Source: Mesorhizobium neociceri
GTDB taxonomy: Bacteria; Pseudomonadota; Alphaproteobacteria; Rhizobiales; Rhizobiaceae
Assembly: GCF_013520985.1 (NCBI RefSeq)
Contig: NZ_JACDTY010000011.1
Coordinates: forward strand, 146,391 to 210,390
DNA: 64,000 nt
Direction: 5' to 3'
Shown here piece by piece: positions 55,965-63,981 of this stretch. A program made the translations under genes and the position numbers. Under the pieces are notes generated by a model. That model was not told the DNA's origin. It did no database searches and was given only the letters and a program-made list of their open reading frames with translations. How positions within the stretch are numbered: the stretch's first letter is position 1; every line of letters begins with the position of its first letter.

Positions 55965-56297
55965 ATGAAGATCATCGCCTATGACAATTTCAAGCCCGGC
56001 GTCACGCTTGACGATCTAAAGCCCTATCTGCGTGACGAGGTCTCCAATGTCTGGCGGCTGTGGAAGGCAGGTATCGTGCGCGAGAATTATGCGCGCGCCG
56101 ATGTCGGCGGCGTCATCATCGTGTTCGAGCTCGACAGCGTCGAGGAAGCCAGGCGCTACACCGACGACTTTCCGCTGTCCAAGGCCGGGCTGCTGGAATG
56201 GGTTTTCCTGGCCTTTGACTCTGCGCCGTTGCCGCTCGAATATCTGTTCGATCCGACAGTCGACGTGACGCAACCCTGGGACCGGACGGCCGCATGA
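55965..56297 (+). CDS. Small dimeric-barrel-like hypothetical protein
   Basis: A 110-residue protein beginning MKIIAYDNFKPGVTLDDLKP with GGVIIVFELDSVEEARRYTD, the pattern of YCII/muconolactone-isomerase-like alpha-beta barrels. I cannot name a characterised homologue. Its end overlaps the isochorismatase-type gene (ATGA), so the two act together in one operon. Confidence 0.75.
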   Translation: MKIIAYDNFKPGVTLDDLKPYLRDEVSNVWRLWKAGIVRENYARADVGGVIIVFELDSVEEARRYTDDFPLSKAGLLEWVFLAFDSAPLPLEYLFDPTVDVTQPWDRTAA

Positions 56298-56938
56298 TTC
56301 GCTCAAACGAAGGCATCGACATCCCGACCAGCCTGGCGGAATGGTGCGACCCCAGCCGCATGGCGCTGGTGGTCTACGACATGCAGGTCGGCATCTGCCG
56401 CCAGGTGCCCGGCGCGGCCGATATCGTCGAGCGCACCGGCATCGTGCTTGAGGCGGCACGCTCGGCCGGCATGCGGGTGGCATTCACCCGCCATCTGTCG
56501 CTGCCGCTGAAATGGATGGGCGCCACGCAATTGCGCACCGCCATGGCCTGGCAGCGGCGCGACAGCCCCGACACCGTCGAGCCCTGGTTTCTGCGCGATG
56601 CCGAAGCGACCCAGATTGTTCCCGAACTCGCGCCCCGCACTGATGAGGCGGTGTTCGACAAGCTGACCATGTCGGCCTTCGATTCCACTTCGCTGAGTTT
56701 TTCCTTGCGCGATTGCGGGGTGCGCGCGGTGGCGCTTGCCGGCATCGCCATGGAGATCGGCATCGAGCCGACCGTGCGCCAGGCGACCGACAATGGTTTT
56801 GTCGCTGTGGTGATCGAGGATGCCTGCGGCTTCGGCAATCGGGAAGCCAGCGACCGTTCGATGGCGACGCTGCGTTTCCTCGGCGAAGCCGTCATCACCG
56901 ACGTCGCCGGCTTTTGCGGCGCGCTCGGCGGGCGATAA
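56294..56938 (+). CDS. Isochorismatase-family hydrolase lacking the usual nucleophile Cys
   Basis: A 214-residue protein with the isochorismatase fold: the acidic residue D29 in LVVYDMQVG and Lys123 in FDKLTMSAF. At the position where cysteine hydrolases carry the nucleophile (…Cys-Val-…-Thr-x-Arg) it has Gly156 (GIAMEIGIEPTVRQA). True isochorismatases also lack the Cys, so a non-amidase reaction on a vinyl ether or similar substrate is possible. It is coupled to the barrel protein at 55965 and faces an HxlR regulator. Confidence 0.82.
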   Translation: MIRSNEGIDIPTSLAEWCDPSRMALVVYDMQVGICRQVPGAADIVERTGIVLEAARSAGMRVAFTRHLSLPLKWMGATQLRTAMAWQRRDSPDTVEPWFLRDAEATQIVPELAPRTDEAVFDKLTMSAFDSTSLSFSLRDCGVRAVALAGIAMEIGIEPTVRQATDNGFVAVVIEDACGFGNREASDRSMATLRFLGEAVITDVAGFCGALGGR

Positions 56939-56946
56939 GGCTGATG

Positions 56947-57300
56947 TCAGGCGGCGGCGTCGATGTCGGTGCGGAAGCGCACGCCCTCGGCGCGGCCATG
57001 CACGCTGCCCCAGTCATAGAGCGCCTGCAGGGCTCCAGCGAGATCGTGACCGCGCCCGGTCAAGACGTAGCGCGCCTTGCCGTCGGGCGACGTCTTGAGC
57101 ACGACGAAGCCGATCTCGACGAGATCGGCCAGGCGCTGCGTCAGCATCTTGTCGGAGAGCGAGGGGATCAGCCGGCGCAGTTCGGAATAGCGCAGCGGCC
57201 CTTGCTTGATCCGCGCGATGATCACCGTCTTCCATTTGCCGCCGAGCGCGTCGAGCGCGAACTCGACCGGGCAGCCATAGAGTCTTCCGCGTTGGGTCAT
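56947..57300 (-). CDS. HxlR-family transcription regulator
   Basis: A 117-residue winged-helix protein with the HxlR signature: CPVEFALDALGGKWKTVIIA, LRYSELRRLIPSLSDKMLTQ and RLADLVEIGFV. A single Cys near the N-terminus (YGCPVE) is typical and may sense oxidants or electrophiles. It is convergent with the isochorismatase-type gene, 8 bases apart; its target is unknown. Confidence 0.9.
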   Translation of the reverse strand: MTQRGRLYGCPVEFALDALGGKWKTVIIARIKQGPLRYSELRRLIPSLSDKMLTQRLADLVEIGFVVLKTSPDGKARYVLTGRGHDLAGALQALYDWGSVHGRAEGVRFRTDIDAAA

Positions 57301-57641
57301 GCGCCGATTTTAGGCAAGGCCTTGCGGCGGCGAAAGCGGAATTTGCCCGGCCAGATGGCTGGGTTGCGGCGCGGAATGGTGTCCAGGCGTTCCCCAACGG
57401 CAGGGACTTCAGTCCTAATTGAGCTATGGCTAATATGTATGTAACTTGGCCAGTAGCGGGGGGACGATCCCAAATCCAAGCCTAATCCCGCGATGGCCGG
57501 TGCGGTGCGCTTCCAACCCAAGCATCCCCCGCACCGGCCATTCTTTTGCCTGCCGCCGGATAGCCCATGGTGCGATCGTGGAAGGCGCTCTCGGGTCGAG
57601 CCGAATACGTCTGTCAGATTTATAGTCTTTCCGGAATCGCT
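57301..57641. other. Intergenic region with possible small RNA
   Basis: These 341 bases hold no convincing protein gene. They include the HxlR promoter, a strong stem-loop at 57493-57541 and a fragment of repeat family C near 57626. Confidence 0.5.
57493..57541 (+). terminator. Strong 13-bp stem-loop, terminator-like
   Basis: ATGGCCGGTGCGG pairs perfectly with CCGCACCGGCCAT across a 23-base loop and is followed by TTCTTTT. It could end a short transcript starting near 57445 (TTGAGC at 57419 as a weak -35), that is, a small RNA, or the leftward flavoprotein mRNA. Confidence 0.5.
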
Positions 57642-58994
57642 CTAGCCCAGCAATTGCTTGCTCAGCCGCGCGCACTGGACGCGAATATCGGGAATGGCAT
57701 CGATCTCGAAGAAGGTGCCGCGGGTCAGCGGGCCGACGGCGAGGATCTTGGCTGAAGCGGTGCCGTCGCCGGCGATGATCTCGCATTTGGCCGAGACATC
57801 GAGACCAAGCCGCAGCGGGTCGGGCCGCGCCAGGCCGCGATCGACCAGCGAGCGCACGACGCTGTTCGAGGTAGTCGAAATGTCCCGAGCGATGCCGGTG
57901 CAATCGTAGATGCGGGCGACCTCCAGCGTCTCCAGCGCCTTTGTGTGGCGGGTCTGGATGTCGATGGTGAAGCCATCGCCGGCCTCGATGCCGACGACGC
58001 GGCCGGCAACGGGACGGATACGGCCGGTGCGCACCGCCTCGGTGACGCGGGCATGCACCTCCGGCGCCAGCCGATGGCGGTGAATGTCCCACCAGGCCTT
58101 GGTGTGCTCGACGAAGCGGCGTTTGGCCGAGGACGGCCAGTTCTGCCAGATCTTCTGGTTGAAGGGCCGCAGACCGTCGACGACGTCGCGCCAGTCGATG
58201 CCGGCTCTCTGGTTTTCGCGGATCAGGTCGCGGAACCAGCCAACGAAATAGGACAGTTGGGTGCCGAGCGGGATATCGGCGACGTCGAGCTTTATCGGGT
58301 TGCCCTTGCGGTGCGGCGACGGCAGCAGGCCACGCCTGGACACGGCGACGATCTCTCCTTTGTGGCCACGCTGTTCGAGCGACAGGAAGGCGTCGACCAT
58401 GCTCAGCCCAGTGCCCAGCACCAGCACGCGGGCTTCGGGATCGAGCGCAGTGTCGGCCTCGGTTCCCATGCGGATGGCATGGCCCTGGCCGGCGCCGGGC
58501 TGTTCGTCATGGCCGGTGGCGAGCACGGCCAGGTGCGCGACGACGCTGGTGCCGTTGGCCAGCACCACTTCGACGCCGGAGGATGTCGGCGAGATCGACA
58601 GGCTTTCCTCGCGGATCAGCCGCAGCCGGCCGGTCTCCTTTTCCCGGGCTTCGAGCTCGTCCAAAAGTTCCTTGAGGTAGCGGGCATAGACGCTGCGCGG
58701 CGCGTAGAATGGTGTCTGCGGCGTCTGTCCCTGGCTCACCAGGCCGCCGGCCTGCAGCCAGCGCCAGAAATTGCCGGGATCGTCGGCATAGGCGCTCATC
58801 CCGGCGGCGCTGACATTCAGCACATGCGCCGACAGCAGCGTCGAATAGGCGATGCCCTGGCCGAAATGCGGACGCTTTTCGATCAGCGTGACGCGCAAAT
58901 CCGGATTGGCCGATTTCAGGAGATGCGCGGCAAGCACGACGCCGCTGGCGCCGCCACCCACGATGATGATCGAATTGGTGCGCGCGACGCTCAT
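57642..58994 (-). CDS. FAD/NAD(P)-binding protein (NAD_binding_9 type)
   Basis: A 450-residue flavoprotein with IIIVGGGASGVVLAAHLLKS at the N-terminus, GQGIAYST, LNVSAAGMSAYADDPGNFWR and LVLGTGLSMVDAFLSL, matching the NAD_binding_9 type often called hydroxyacylglutathione-like or YdhS-like FAD proteins. Its substrate is unknown. It follows the Rrf2 regulator by 16 bases in the same direction and is probably controlled by it. The end lies in a region with a family C repeat fragment. Confidence 0.85.
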   Translation of the reverse strand: MSVARTNSIIIVGGGASGVVLAAHLLKSANPDLRVTLIEKRPHFGQGIAYSTLLSAHVLNVSAAGMSAYADDPGNFWRWLQAGGLVSQGQTPQTPFYAPRSVYARYLKELLDELEAREKETGRLRLIREESLSISPTSSGVEVVLANGTSVVAHLAVLATGHDEQPGAGQGHAIRMGTEADTALDPEARVLVLGTGLSMVDAFLSLEQRGHKGEIVAVSRRGLLPSPHRKGNPIKLDVADIPLGTQLSYFVGWFRDLIRENQRAGIDWRDVVDGLRPFNQKIWQNWPSSAKRRFVEHTKAWWDIHRHRLAPEVHARVTEAVRTGRIRPVAGRVVGIEAGDGFTIDIQTRHTKALETLEVARIYDCTGIARDISTTSNSVVRSLVDRGLARPDPLRLGLDVSAKCEIIAGDGTASAKILAVGPLTRGTFFEIDAIPDIRVQCARLSKQLLG

Positions 58995-59010
58995 GCGAGC
59001 ACGCTGAGGA

Positions 59011-59481
59011 TCAGGCGAGGACCTTTTGCGTCGACGGAAGGTCGTCCCTCGCGACCGTAAGGTCTTCGATGACGATGTCGCGCATCTCGGCCAGCGAGCG
59101 CTGGTCGAGCACCTCGGCGATGGCCTGCCGGACCTCGAGCATCAGATGTCGGACTTGGCATGTCGCCTCATTGCAGTCTTCGCAGCGCTGATACTGGGTG
59201 CGGCTGGCGCAAGGGATGGGCGCGAGCGGTCCGTCAAGCACCCGCACGACATGGCCGACCTTAATCTCGTCGGCCGGGCGCGCCAGGCGATAGCCGCCTT
59301 CCTTGCCCTTGCGGCTCTGGACGAAACCGGCATTGCGCAATTCGCCCAGAATGGCGTCGAGGAATTTCTTCGGGATGTTGTTGGCGCTGGCGATGTCGCC
59401 GACGAAGGCGAGCTGGCCGACCGGCAATTGCGCGAGATGGACCAGCGCCTTGAGGCCGTACTTGCCTTTTTTGGTGAGCAT
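59011..59481 (-). CDS. Rrf2-family transcription regulator with four Cys
   Basis: A 156-residue regulator with the Rrf2 winged helix (MLTKKGKYGLKALVHLAQLP, IPKKFLDAILGELRNAGFVQ). Cys91, 100, 103 and 108 suggest an iron-sulfur cluster like those of IscR, NsrR and RirA, though the spacing differs from the usual three-Cys pattern. A perfect palindrome lies 24 bases before the start. It heads a two-gene unit with the FAD protein, suggesting an iron- or sulfur-responsive function. Confidence 0.9.
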   Translation of the reverse strand: MLTKKGKYGLKALVHLAQLPVGQLAFVGDIASANNIPKKFLDAILGELRNAGFVQSRKGKEGGYRLARPADEIKVGHVVRVLDGPLAPIPCASRTQYQRCEDCNEATCQVRHLMLEVRQAIAEVLDQRSLAEMRDIVIEDLTVARDDLPSTQKVLA

Positions 59482-59894
59482 AGAGCGAACGTTTCCCTGT
59501 CAGGCGATGGTTCAAAACCATCGGTTGCGAAACGCCTGACGTGCCTCCCCGCCGCGTGCAAGCTGCCTTGAGACATAAATTCTAGTGACATGATGTACAA
59601 GCCGAGAAACCTTGATTTTGCTGCGTTTTCACGCTGCGGAGGCCACTTTAGCGAGGCTTTGTGCCGTTAGGTCACAGCCAGCAGCAAGCGATTGTCGCGA
59701 CCGTTGGCTGCTCCAGTTCCTAATGTCGATAAGATTACTATACTTACCTCTGAACACGCGGAACGCGTTTTCAGATCACCTGCCATTTGCAGTATGGATT
59801 TGCGGCATTCGGGGTTTTGCCGGGAATTTTCGGTCGCAGCCGGCGGATCGACGGAAACACCAGCTGCCGACAACCGGCTCGCCACCCTCCAATG
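59482..59894. other. Intergenic region between Rrf2 gene and phosphatase-like gene
   Basis: These 413 bases contain the palindromic operator at 59505 and the Rrf2 promoter. The remainder is more AT-rich around 59700-59790 and shows no gene I can support. Confidence 0.5.
59505..59523. promoter_or_regulatory. Palindromic operator upstream of the Rrf2 gene
   Basis: CGATGGTT-CAA-AACCATCG is a perfect 8-3-8 inverted repeat, nested within a larger inverted repeat (TCAGGCG at 59500, CGCCTGA at 59533). Its place just before the Rrf2 start suggests autoregulation. Confidence 0.65.
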
Positions 59895-60497
59895 TCAGGA
59901 CGCCACCTTGCCGCTCCGTGACCGGACGACCTTGGCGGCCACCGGCACGCCGGTCGAGCGCAACATCCAGCGGCTTCCGTCGCTGCGGAAATCGGTGAGG
60001 CTCAGCGGCTCGACATCGATCCTGCGGCAGGCCGAAAGCGGCGCTCCGAGGACGTGGACGATTGCCCCGCGGATGACGCTGGCATGCGTCACCGCGATGG
60101 TGTGGCCGCTCGTCTGGATCAGGCCATCCATGAGGCGCGTGGTGCGCCGCGCCACATCGGCCAGCGACTCGCCGCCATGCGGGGCGGCCTCAGTGTCGCC
60201 GAGCCAGGCCGCGATGCCTGCCGGTTCGAGCGCCTGGATTTCCTCGAAACTCTTGCCGGCCCAGTGGCGAAAATCCTGCTCGGCCAGCAGCGCCTCGACT
60301 GACGGTTTGAGCGCCATGGCTTCGGCGGTCTGGCGGGCACGCAGCGCCGGGCTCGTCCAGACCCGGTCGGCACGGCGCAGGGTCATCGTTGCGGCAAGCG
60401 CCAGGGATTGCGGCTCCAGCGCCTCGTCGACGGGGAACGACCCCTTGCGCGTGGCGGGCGTCGCCCCGCTGCAGATCATGGTCAGGCGTACGAGCAT
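59895..60497 (-). CDS. Histidine-phosphatase-fold protein with altered RHG motif
   Basis: A 200-residue protein from the ATG at 60497. The fold pattern fits the histidine phosphatase (CobC/GpmA) superfamily, with RVWTSPALRARQTAEAM and the second His in AVTHASVIRGAIVHVLG. The catalytic RHG is replaced by CSG (MICSGATPATRKGSFP), so the phospho-acceptor His is absent and phosphatase activity is doubtful. It lies head to head with the cobalamin-riboswitch-like leader, consistent with a past link to B12 or cobalt metabolism. Confidence 0.75.
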   Translation of the reverse strand: MLVRLTMICSGATPATRKGSFPVDEALEPQSLALAATMTLRRADRVWTSPALRARQTAEAMALKPSVEALLAEQDFRHWAGKSFEEIQALEPAGIAAWLGDTEAAPHGGESLADVARRTTRLMDGLIQTSGHTIAVTHASVIRGAIVHVLGAPLSACRRIDVEPLSLTDFRSDGSRWMLRSTGVPVAAKVVRSRSGKVAS

Positions 60498-60599
60498 GAA
60501 AAGGCTGCCTCTTGGCGGCCGGCCGAAACGACCGGCTTTGTGGTTTGGCCGCATTTACACGATCGCGCGTGGAGAATCACAATGCGTTGGCGGCTGTCG

Positions 60600-60729
60600 G
60601 TCCGCAACATCACGCCGCGGAACGATGCCGATTGGAAGCCGGTGAAAATCCGGCACTGTCCCCGCCATCGCTCAACGTGGCCTGCCGACCATCAATGTCT
60701 CCCTGGCCGCATCAGCCGGTGACTTTTTT
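60600..60729 (+). promoter_or_regulatory. Cobalamin riboswitch-like leader
   Basis: The core GGAAGCCGGTGAAAATCCGG (60634-60653) followed by CACTGTCCCCGCCA (60654-60667) matches the conserved heart of cobalamin riboswitches, and GGCCTGCCGACC (60679-60690) resembles the B12-box end. The short distance between the two parts suits the compact class. AGCCGGTGA is repeated at 60714-60722 directly before T6 (60724-60729), which could form an alternative pairing with TCCGGC and a terminator. It lies in the leader of tauA. Confidence 0.72.
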
Positions 60730-60831
60730 CTAACAAGCCCGCCTTGCTTGGAAGGATTTAACTCTACAAGAACGATAGAATTAGCTGACTATGGACAGGC
60801 ATCCGGTTTTTCTCATTTCATGGAGCCTTTC

Positions 60832-61845
60832 ATGTCCAGCATTTCGCGACGCATCGTTCTCCTGTCGTCGGCAGCCCTGGCGGGTGCGGCCTTCCTTGGC
60901 CCGGCCCAGGCGCAGGACCTCAAGATCACCATCGGCTACCAGACGGTGGTCGAACCTTCGAAAGTAGCGCAGGCCGACGGCGCCTATGAAAAGGCCACCA
61001 AGGCCACGATCGACTGGCGCAAGTTCGATTCCGGCGCCGACGTCATCGCCGCTGTCGCTTCCGGTTCCGTCGATATCGGCTATGTCGGCTCGAGCCCGCT
61101 GGCGGCGGCCGCCAGCCGCGAACTGCCGATCCAGACCATCTTCGTCGTCGGCCTGATTGGCGAATCCGAAGCGCTGGTTGCCCGCAACGGCGCCGGCATC
61201 GAGAAGATCGCCGACCTCGCCGGCAAGAAGGTGGCGGTGCCGTTCGTGTCGACCACGCATTACAGCCTGCTCGCCGCGCTGAAGCACGAAAATGTCGATC
61301 CGAAGTCGGTCGAGATCCTCAATCTCAGGCCGCCGGAAATCGCCGCCGCTTTCGCCCGCGGCGACATCGACGCGGCCTATGTCTGGGATCCGGCGCTCGG
61401 CCAGATCAAGACCACCGGCAAGGTGGTGCTGGACTCTTCGCAGGTTGCCGCCTGGGGCACGCCGACCTTCGACGCCTGGATCGTGCGCACCGACTTTGCC
61501 GAGAAGAACCCGGAAGCCGTGCGCGACTTCGTCAAGGTGACCGGCGAGTCCTACGCCCAGTTCCTGGCCAAGCCCGACGCCTGGTCGGTGTCGTCGCCGG
61601 AAGCGGCCAAGATCGCCAAGATCACCGGCGCCAAGCTGGAAGAGGTGCCGCAGTTGTTGAAGGGCTACGTCTTCCCAACGCTGGAAGAGCAGGCTTCCGA
61701 TAAGTTCCTCGGCAGCGGCACGGTCAAGGCGATCGAGGCGGCTTCGGCTTTCCTCAAGGAGCAGGGCAAGATCGACGCCGTGCTGCCTGACTATTCGAAA
61801 TATGTGTCGTCGAAATACGTGACCGAAGCCCTGGCTTCGAACTGA
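60832..61845 (+). CDS. tauA: Taurine ABC transporter substrate-binding protein
   Basis: A 337-residue periplasmic protein. A signal peptide (SISRRIVLLSSAALAGAAFL through AQAQ) is followed by the TauA pattern: ITIGYQTVVEPSKVAQADGA, DWRKFDSGADVIAAVASGSV, GSSPLAAAASRELPI, VAVPFVSTTHYSLLAALKH and DAAYVWDPALG. The similarity to E. coli TauA runs along the whole length, so taurine is the best substrate guess. The start at 60832 follows TGGAGCCTTTC. tauB and tauC follow; tauD is not present here. Confidence 0.9.
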   Translation: MSSISRRIVLLSSAALAGAAFLGPAQAQDLKITIGYQTVVEPSKVAQADGAYEKATKATIDWRKFDSGADVIAAVASGSVDIGYVGSSPLAAAASRELPIQTIFVVGLIGESEALVARNGAGIEKIADLAGKKVAVPFVSTTHYSLLAALKHENVDPKSVEILNLRPPEIAAAFARGDIDAAYVWDPALGQIKTTGKVVLDSSQVAAWGTPTFDAWIVRTDFAEKNPEAVRDFVKVTGESYAQFLAKPDAWSVSSPEAAKIAKITGAKLEEVPQLLKGYVFPTLEEQASDKFLGSGTVKAIEAASAFLKEQGKIDAVLPDYSKYVSSKYVTEALASN

Positions 61846-61847
61846 TC

Positions 61848-61931
61848 TTCGTTTTCACGCAATTCCCCTAGGGAAAACGCTACGCGTTTTTCCCGGGAAA
61901 ACCGCTTCACACTTTTCCTGGAATTGCTCTG
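61848..61931. repeat. Intergenic repeat (family C, right half)
   Basis: TTTTCACGCAATTCC…ACTTTTCCTGGAATTGCTCT, sharing its ends with 44886-44940 but with a longer central hairpin (GGGAAAACGC/GCGTTTTTCCC). It lies between tauA and tauB. Confidence 0.82.
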
Positions 61932-62034
61932 AACACGCGCGGTTTCTTCTTCCCTGACGCCGCGTGTTGCCTGTCCCGGAACCGCCAAACGAGGAGCGGT
62001 TTCGGGGCAGGCGGATTTCTTCCGGAGCTATCCC

Positions 62035-62826
62035 ATGCCTCATCTCGTTCTGGACCCCCATCTCATCCTGGACAAGGTCTCGGTTCACTATGACGGCCAG
62101 GCAGCGCCGGCGGTCGAACGCGTGTCGATCGATGTCGCCAAGGGCGATTTCGTCGTGCTGGTCGGCCGCTCCGGCTGCGGCAAGACCTCGCTGCTCAATG
62201 TCGCCGCCGGCCTGGTCGAACCGGTGCGCGGCAACGCCCGCATCGGCGGCACACCGATCACCGACCCAGGCCCCGATCGCGCCGTGGTGTTCCAGAACGA
62301 TGCTTTGTTTCCCTGGCTGACGGCGCGCGAGAATGTCGCCTTCGCGCTGCGGCTGCGCGGCGTGCCGCAGGCCGAACGGGCGCGCCGCGCCGACGAATTG
62401 CTGGCGCTGGTGAAACTTGGCGGCGCCGGCGACAAGCGCATCTGGGAATTGTCCGGCGGCATGCGCCAGCGCGGCGGCCTCGCCCGCGCGCTCGCCGCCG
62501 AACCGGAATTTTTGCTGCTCGACGAACCGCTCGGCGCGCTCGATGCGCTGACGCGCGAGCGCATGCAGACGACGCTGCTCGATTTGTGGACGGCAGCCCA
62601 GGTTGGCGTGCTGATGGTCACGCACGGCATCGAGGAGGCGTTGGTGCTGGCCACACGCATCGTCGTGCTGGCGCCGGGGCCGGGCCGCGTGGTGCGGACG
62701 TTCGAGACCGGCTTCAGCCGGCGCTATGCCTCTGGCGAGCCGATCCGGGGCATCAAGGCTGATCCGGCGTTTGCAGCTGCGCGCGGCGAGCTGACGGACG
62801 CGATCTTCGAAGGAGAGGCGGCATGA
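62035..62826 (+). CDS. tauB: Taurine-type ABC transporter ATPase
   Basis: A 263-residue ATPase with Walker A GRSGCGKTS, Q-loop VFQNDALFPWLTARENVAFA, signature LSGGMRQRGGLARAL, Walker B FLLLDEPLGALDALTRERMQ and the H-loop VTHGIEEAL. It resembles TauB/SsuB. Its stop overlaps tauC (ATGA). The 189-base gap to tauA is filled partly by a repeat, so part of the mRNA may be processed there. Confidence 0.9.
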   Translation: MPHLVLDPHLILDKVSVHYDGQAAPAVERVSIDVAKGDFVVLVGRSGCGKTSLLNVAAGLVEPVRGNARIGGTPITDPGPDRAVVFQNDALFPWLTARENVAFALRLRGVPQAERARRADELLALVKLGGAGDKRIWELSGGMRQRGGLARALAAEPEFLLLDEPLGALDALTRERMQTTLLDLWTAAQVGVLMVTHGIEEALVLATRIVVLAPGPGRVVRTFETGFSRRYASGEPIRGIKADPAFAAARGELTDAIFEGEAA

Positions 62827-63683
62827 GCGTCACCTCCTACAGCGAGCGGCCGGCCACTGGAACCGACGAGAGCGATGCCATCTCGGTGCCGTGGTCGCGG
62901 CCGGCGCGGAAGCGGCGCGCGGTTTCATCGCGCGTGGTCAGCGCCGTTACCATTCTGGTCGTGCTGGCGGCATGGGCCCTGTCCGCCCGCCTGCAACTCG
63001 TGTCGCCGGTGTTCCTGCCGTCGCCCGCCGCCGTGTGGACCAAGTTCATCGTCGTTATCAATGACGGCTTCGTCGACGCCACACTGCTTCAGCACATCAT
63101 CGCCAGCCTTGGTCGTGTGTTCGCAGCGCTGCTCGCGGCCATCGTCATTGGCGTGCCGGTCGGGCTGGCCATCGGCATCTCGACGGTCGGTCGCGGCATC
63201 TTCGACCCGCTGCTCGAATTCCTGCGGCCGATCCCGCCACTCGCCTATCTGCCGCTGGTCATCATCTGGTTCGGCATCGGCGAGCCGTCAAAAATCCTGG
63301 TGATCGCCATCGCCATGCTGGCGCCGGTGGCGCTGTCGACGGCTTCGGGCGTGCGCGGCGTCTCAAGGGAGCGCATCAATGCGGCGCGCTCACTCGGCGC
63401 GACGCGGGCGCAAGTGGTGCGCCACGTCATCCTGCCCAGCGCGCTGCCGTCGATCCTGACCGGCCTGCGCATCGCGCTCGGCGCCGGCTGGTCGACGCTG
63501 GTCGCGGCCGAGCTGGTGGCGGCGACACGCGGCCTCGGCTTCATGATCCAGTCGGCGGCGCAGTTCCTGGTCACCGATGTCGTGGTGATGGGCATTCTGG
63601 TGATCGCGACAATAGCCTTCGTGCTGGAATTCATCATCCGCCGGATCGAGCGTCAGCTGGTTCCGTGGGCGGGACGCGAATGA
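62823..63683 (+). CDS. tauC: Taurine-type ABC transporter permease
   Basis: A 286-residue inner-membrane permease with six segments. An extended N-terminus of about 40 polar residues precedes them. The EAA-type loop (INAARSLGATRAQVVRHVIL) that contacts the ATPase is clear. SPVFLPSPAAVWTKF and GLGFMIQSAAQFLVTDVVVM fit TauC/SsuC. Coupled to tauB. Confidence 0.9.
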   Translation: MSVTSYSERPATGTDESDAISVPWSRPARKRRAVSSRVVSAVTILVVLAAWALSARLQLVSPVFLPSPAAVWTKFIVVINDGFVDATLLQHIIASLGRVFAALLAAIVIGVPVGLAIGISTVGRGIFDPLLEFLRPIPPLAYLPLVIIWFGIGEPSKILVIAIAMLAPVALSTASGVRGVSRERINAARSLGATRAQVVRHVILPSALPSILTGLRIALGAGWSTLVAAELVAATRGLGFMIQSAAQFLVTDVVVMGILVIATIAFVLEFIIRRIERQLVPWAGRE

Positions 63684-63743
63684 CTACAGAGCCCGCCAGT
63701 TTGACTGGCCGCTTTCGCTTCGCAGGACAGAAGGAGTGATGTC

Positions 63744-63926
63744 ATGACCCAATCCACCGCCGTGCTGTTCGCCCATCTCGGCAACTGGCTGCTTGCCTGG
63801 AGGGAGAACCCTCGGCTTGAGCCGCAGCCGAAATCGCCGGCGCCAGTGCCGCTCGACGCCGAGCGCGACCGCCTGCCGCCGCGCGACGAAGGGTTATACT
63901 GGGCCTGGCAGTACTGGTCGCAGTGA
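63744..63926 (+). CDS. 60-residue hypothetical protein
   Basis: A short gene with a strong AAGGAGTGATGTC site before its ATG. The protein begins with a hydrophobic helix (TAVLFAHLGNWLLAW), continues Pro-rich (PQPKSPAPVPLDAERD) and ends in GLYWAWQYWSQ, rich in Trp. No family is recognised. It lies 60 bases after tauC and could be the last gene of that operon. Confidence 0.6.
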   Translation: MTQSTAVLFAHLGNWLLAWRENPRLEPQPKSPAPVPLDAERDRLPPRDEGLYWAWQYWSQ

Positions 63927-63981
63927 AGGGTGGTGATTAGCACACGAACGCAGCGAGGCTGATCGAGCATCGCGTTCCTTC

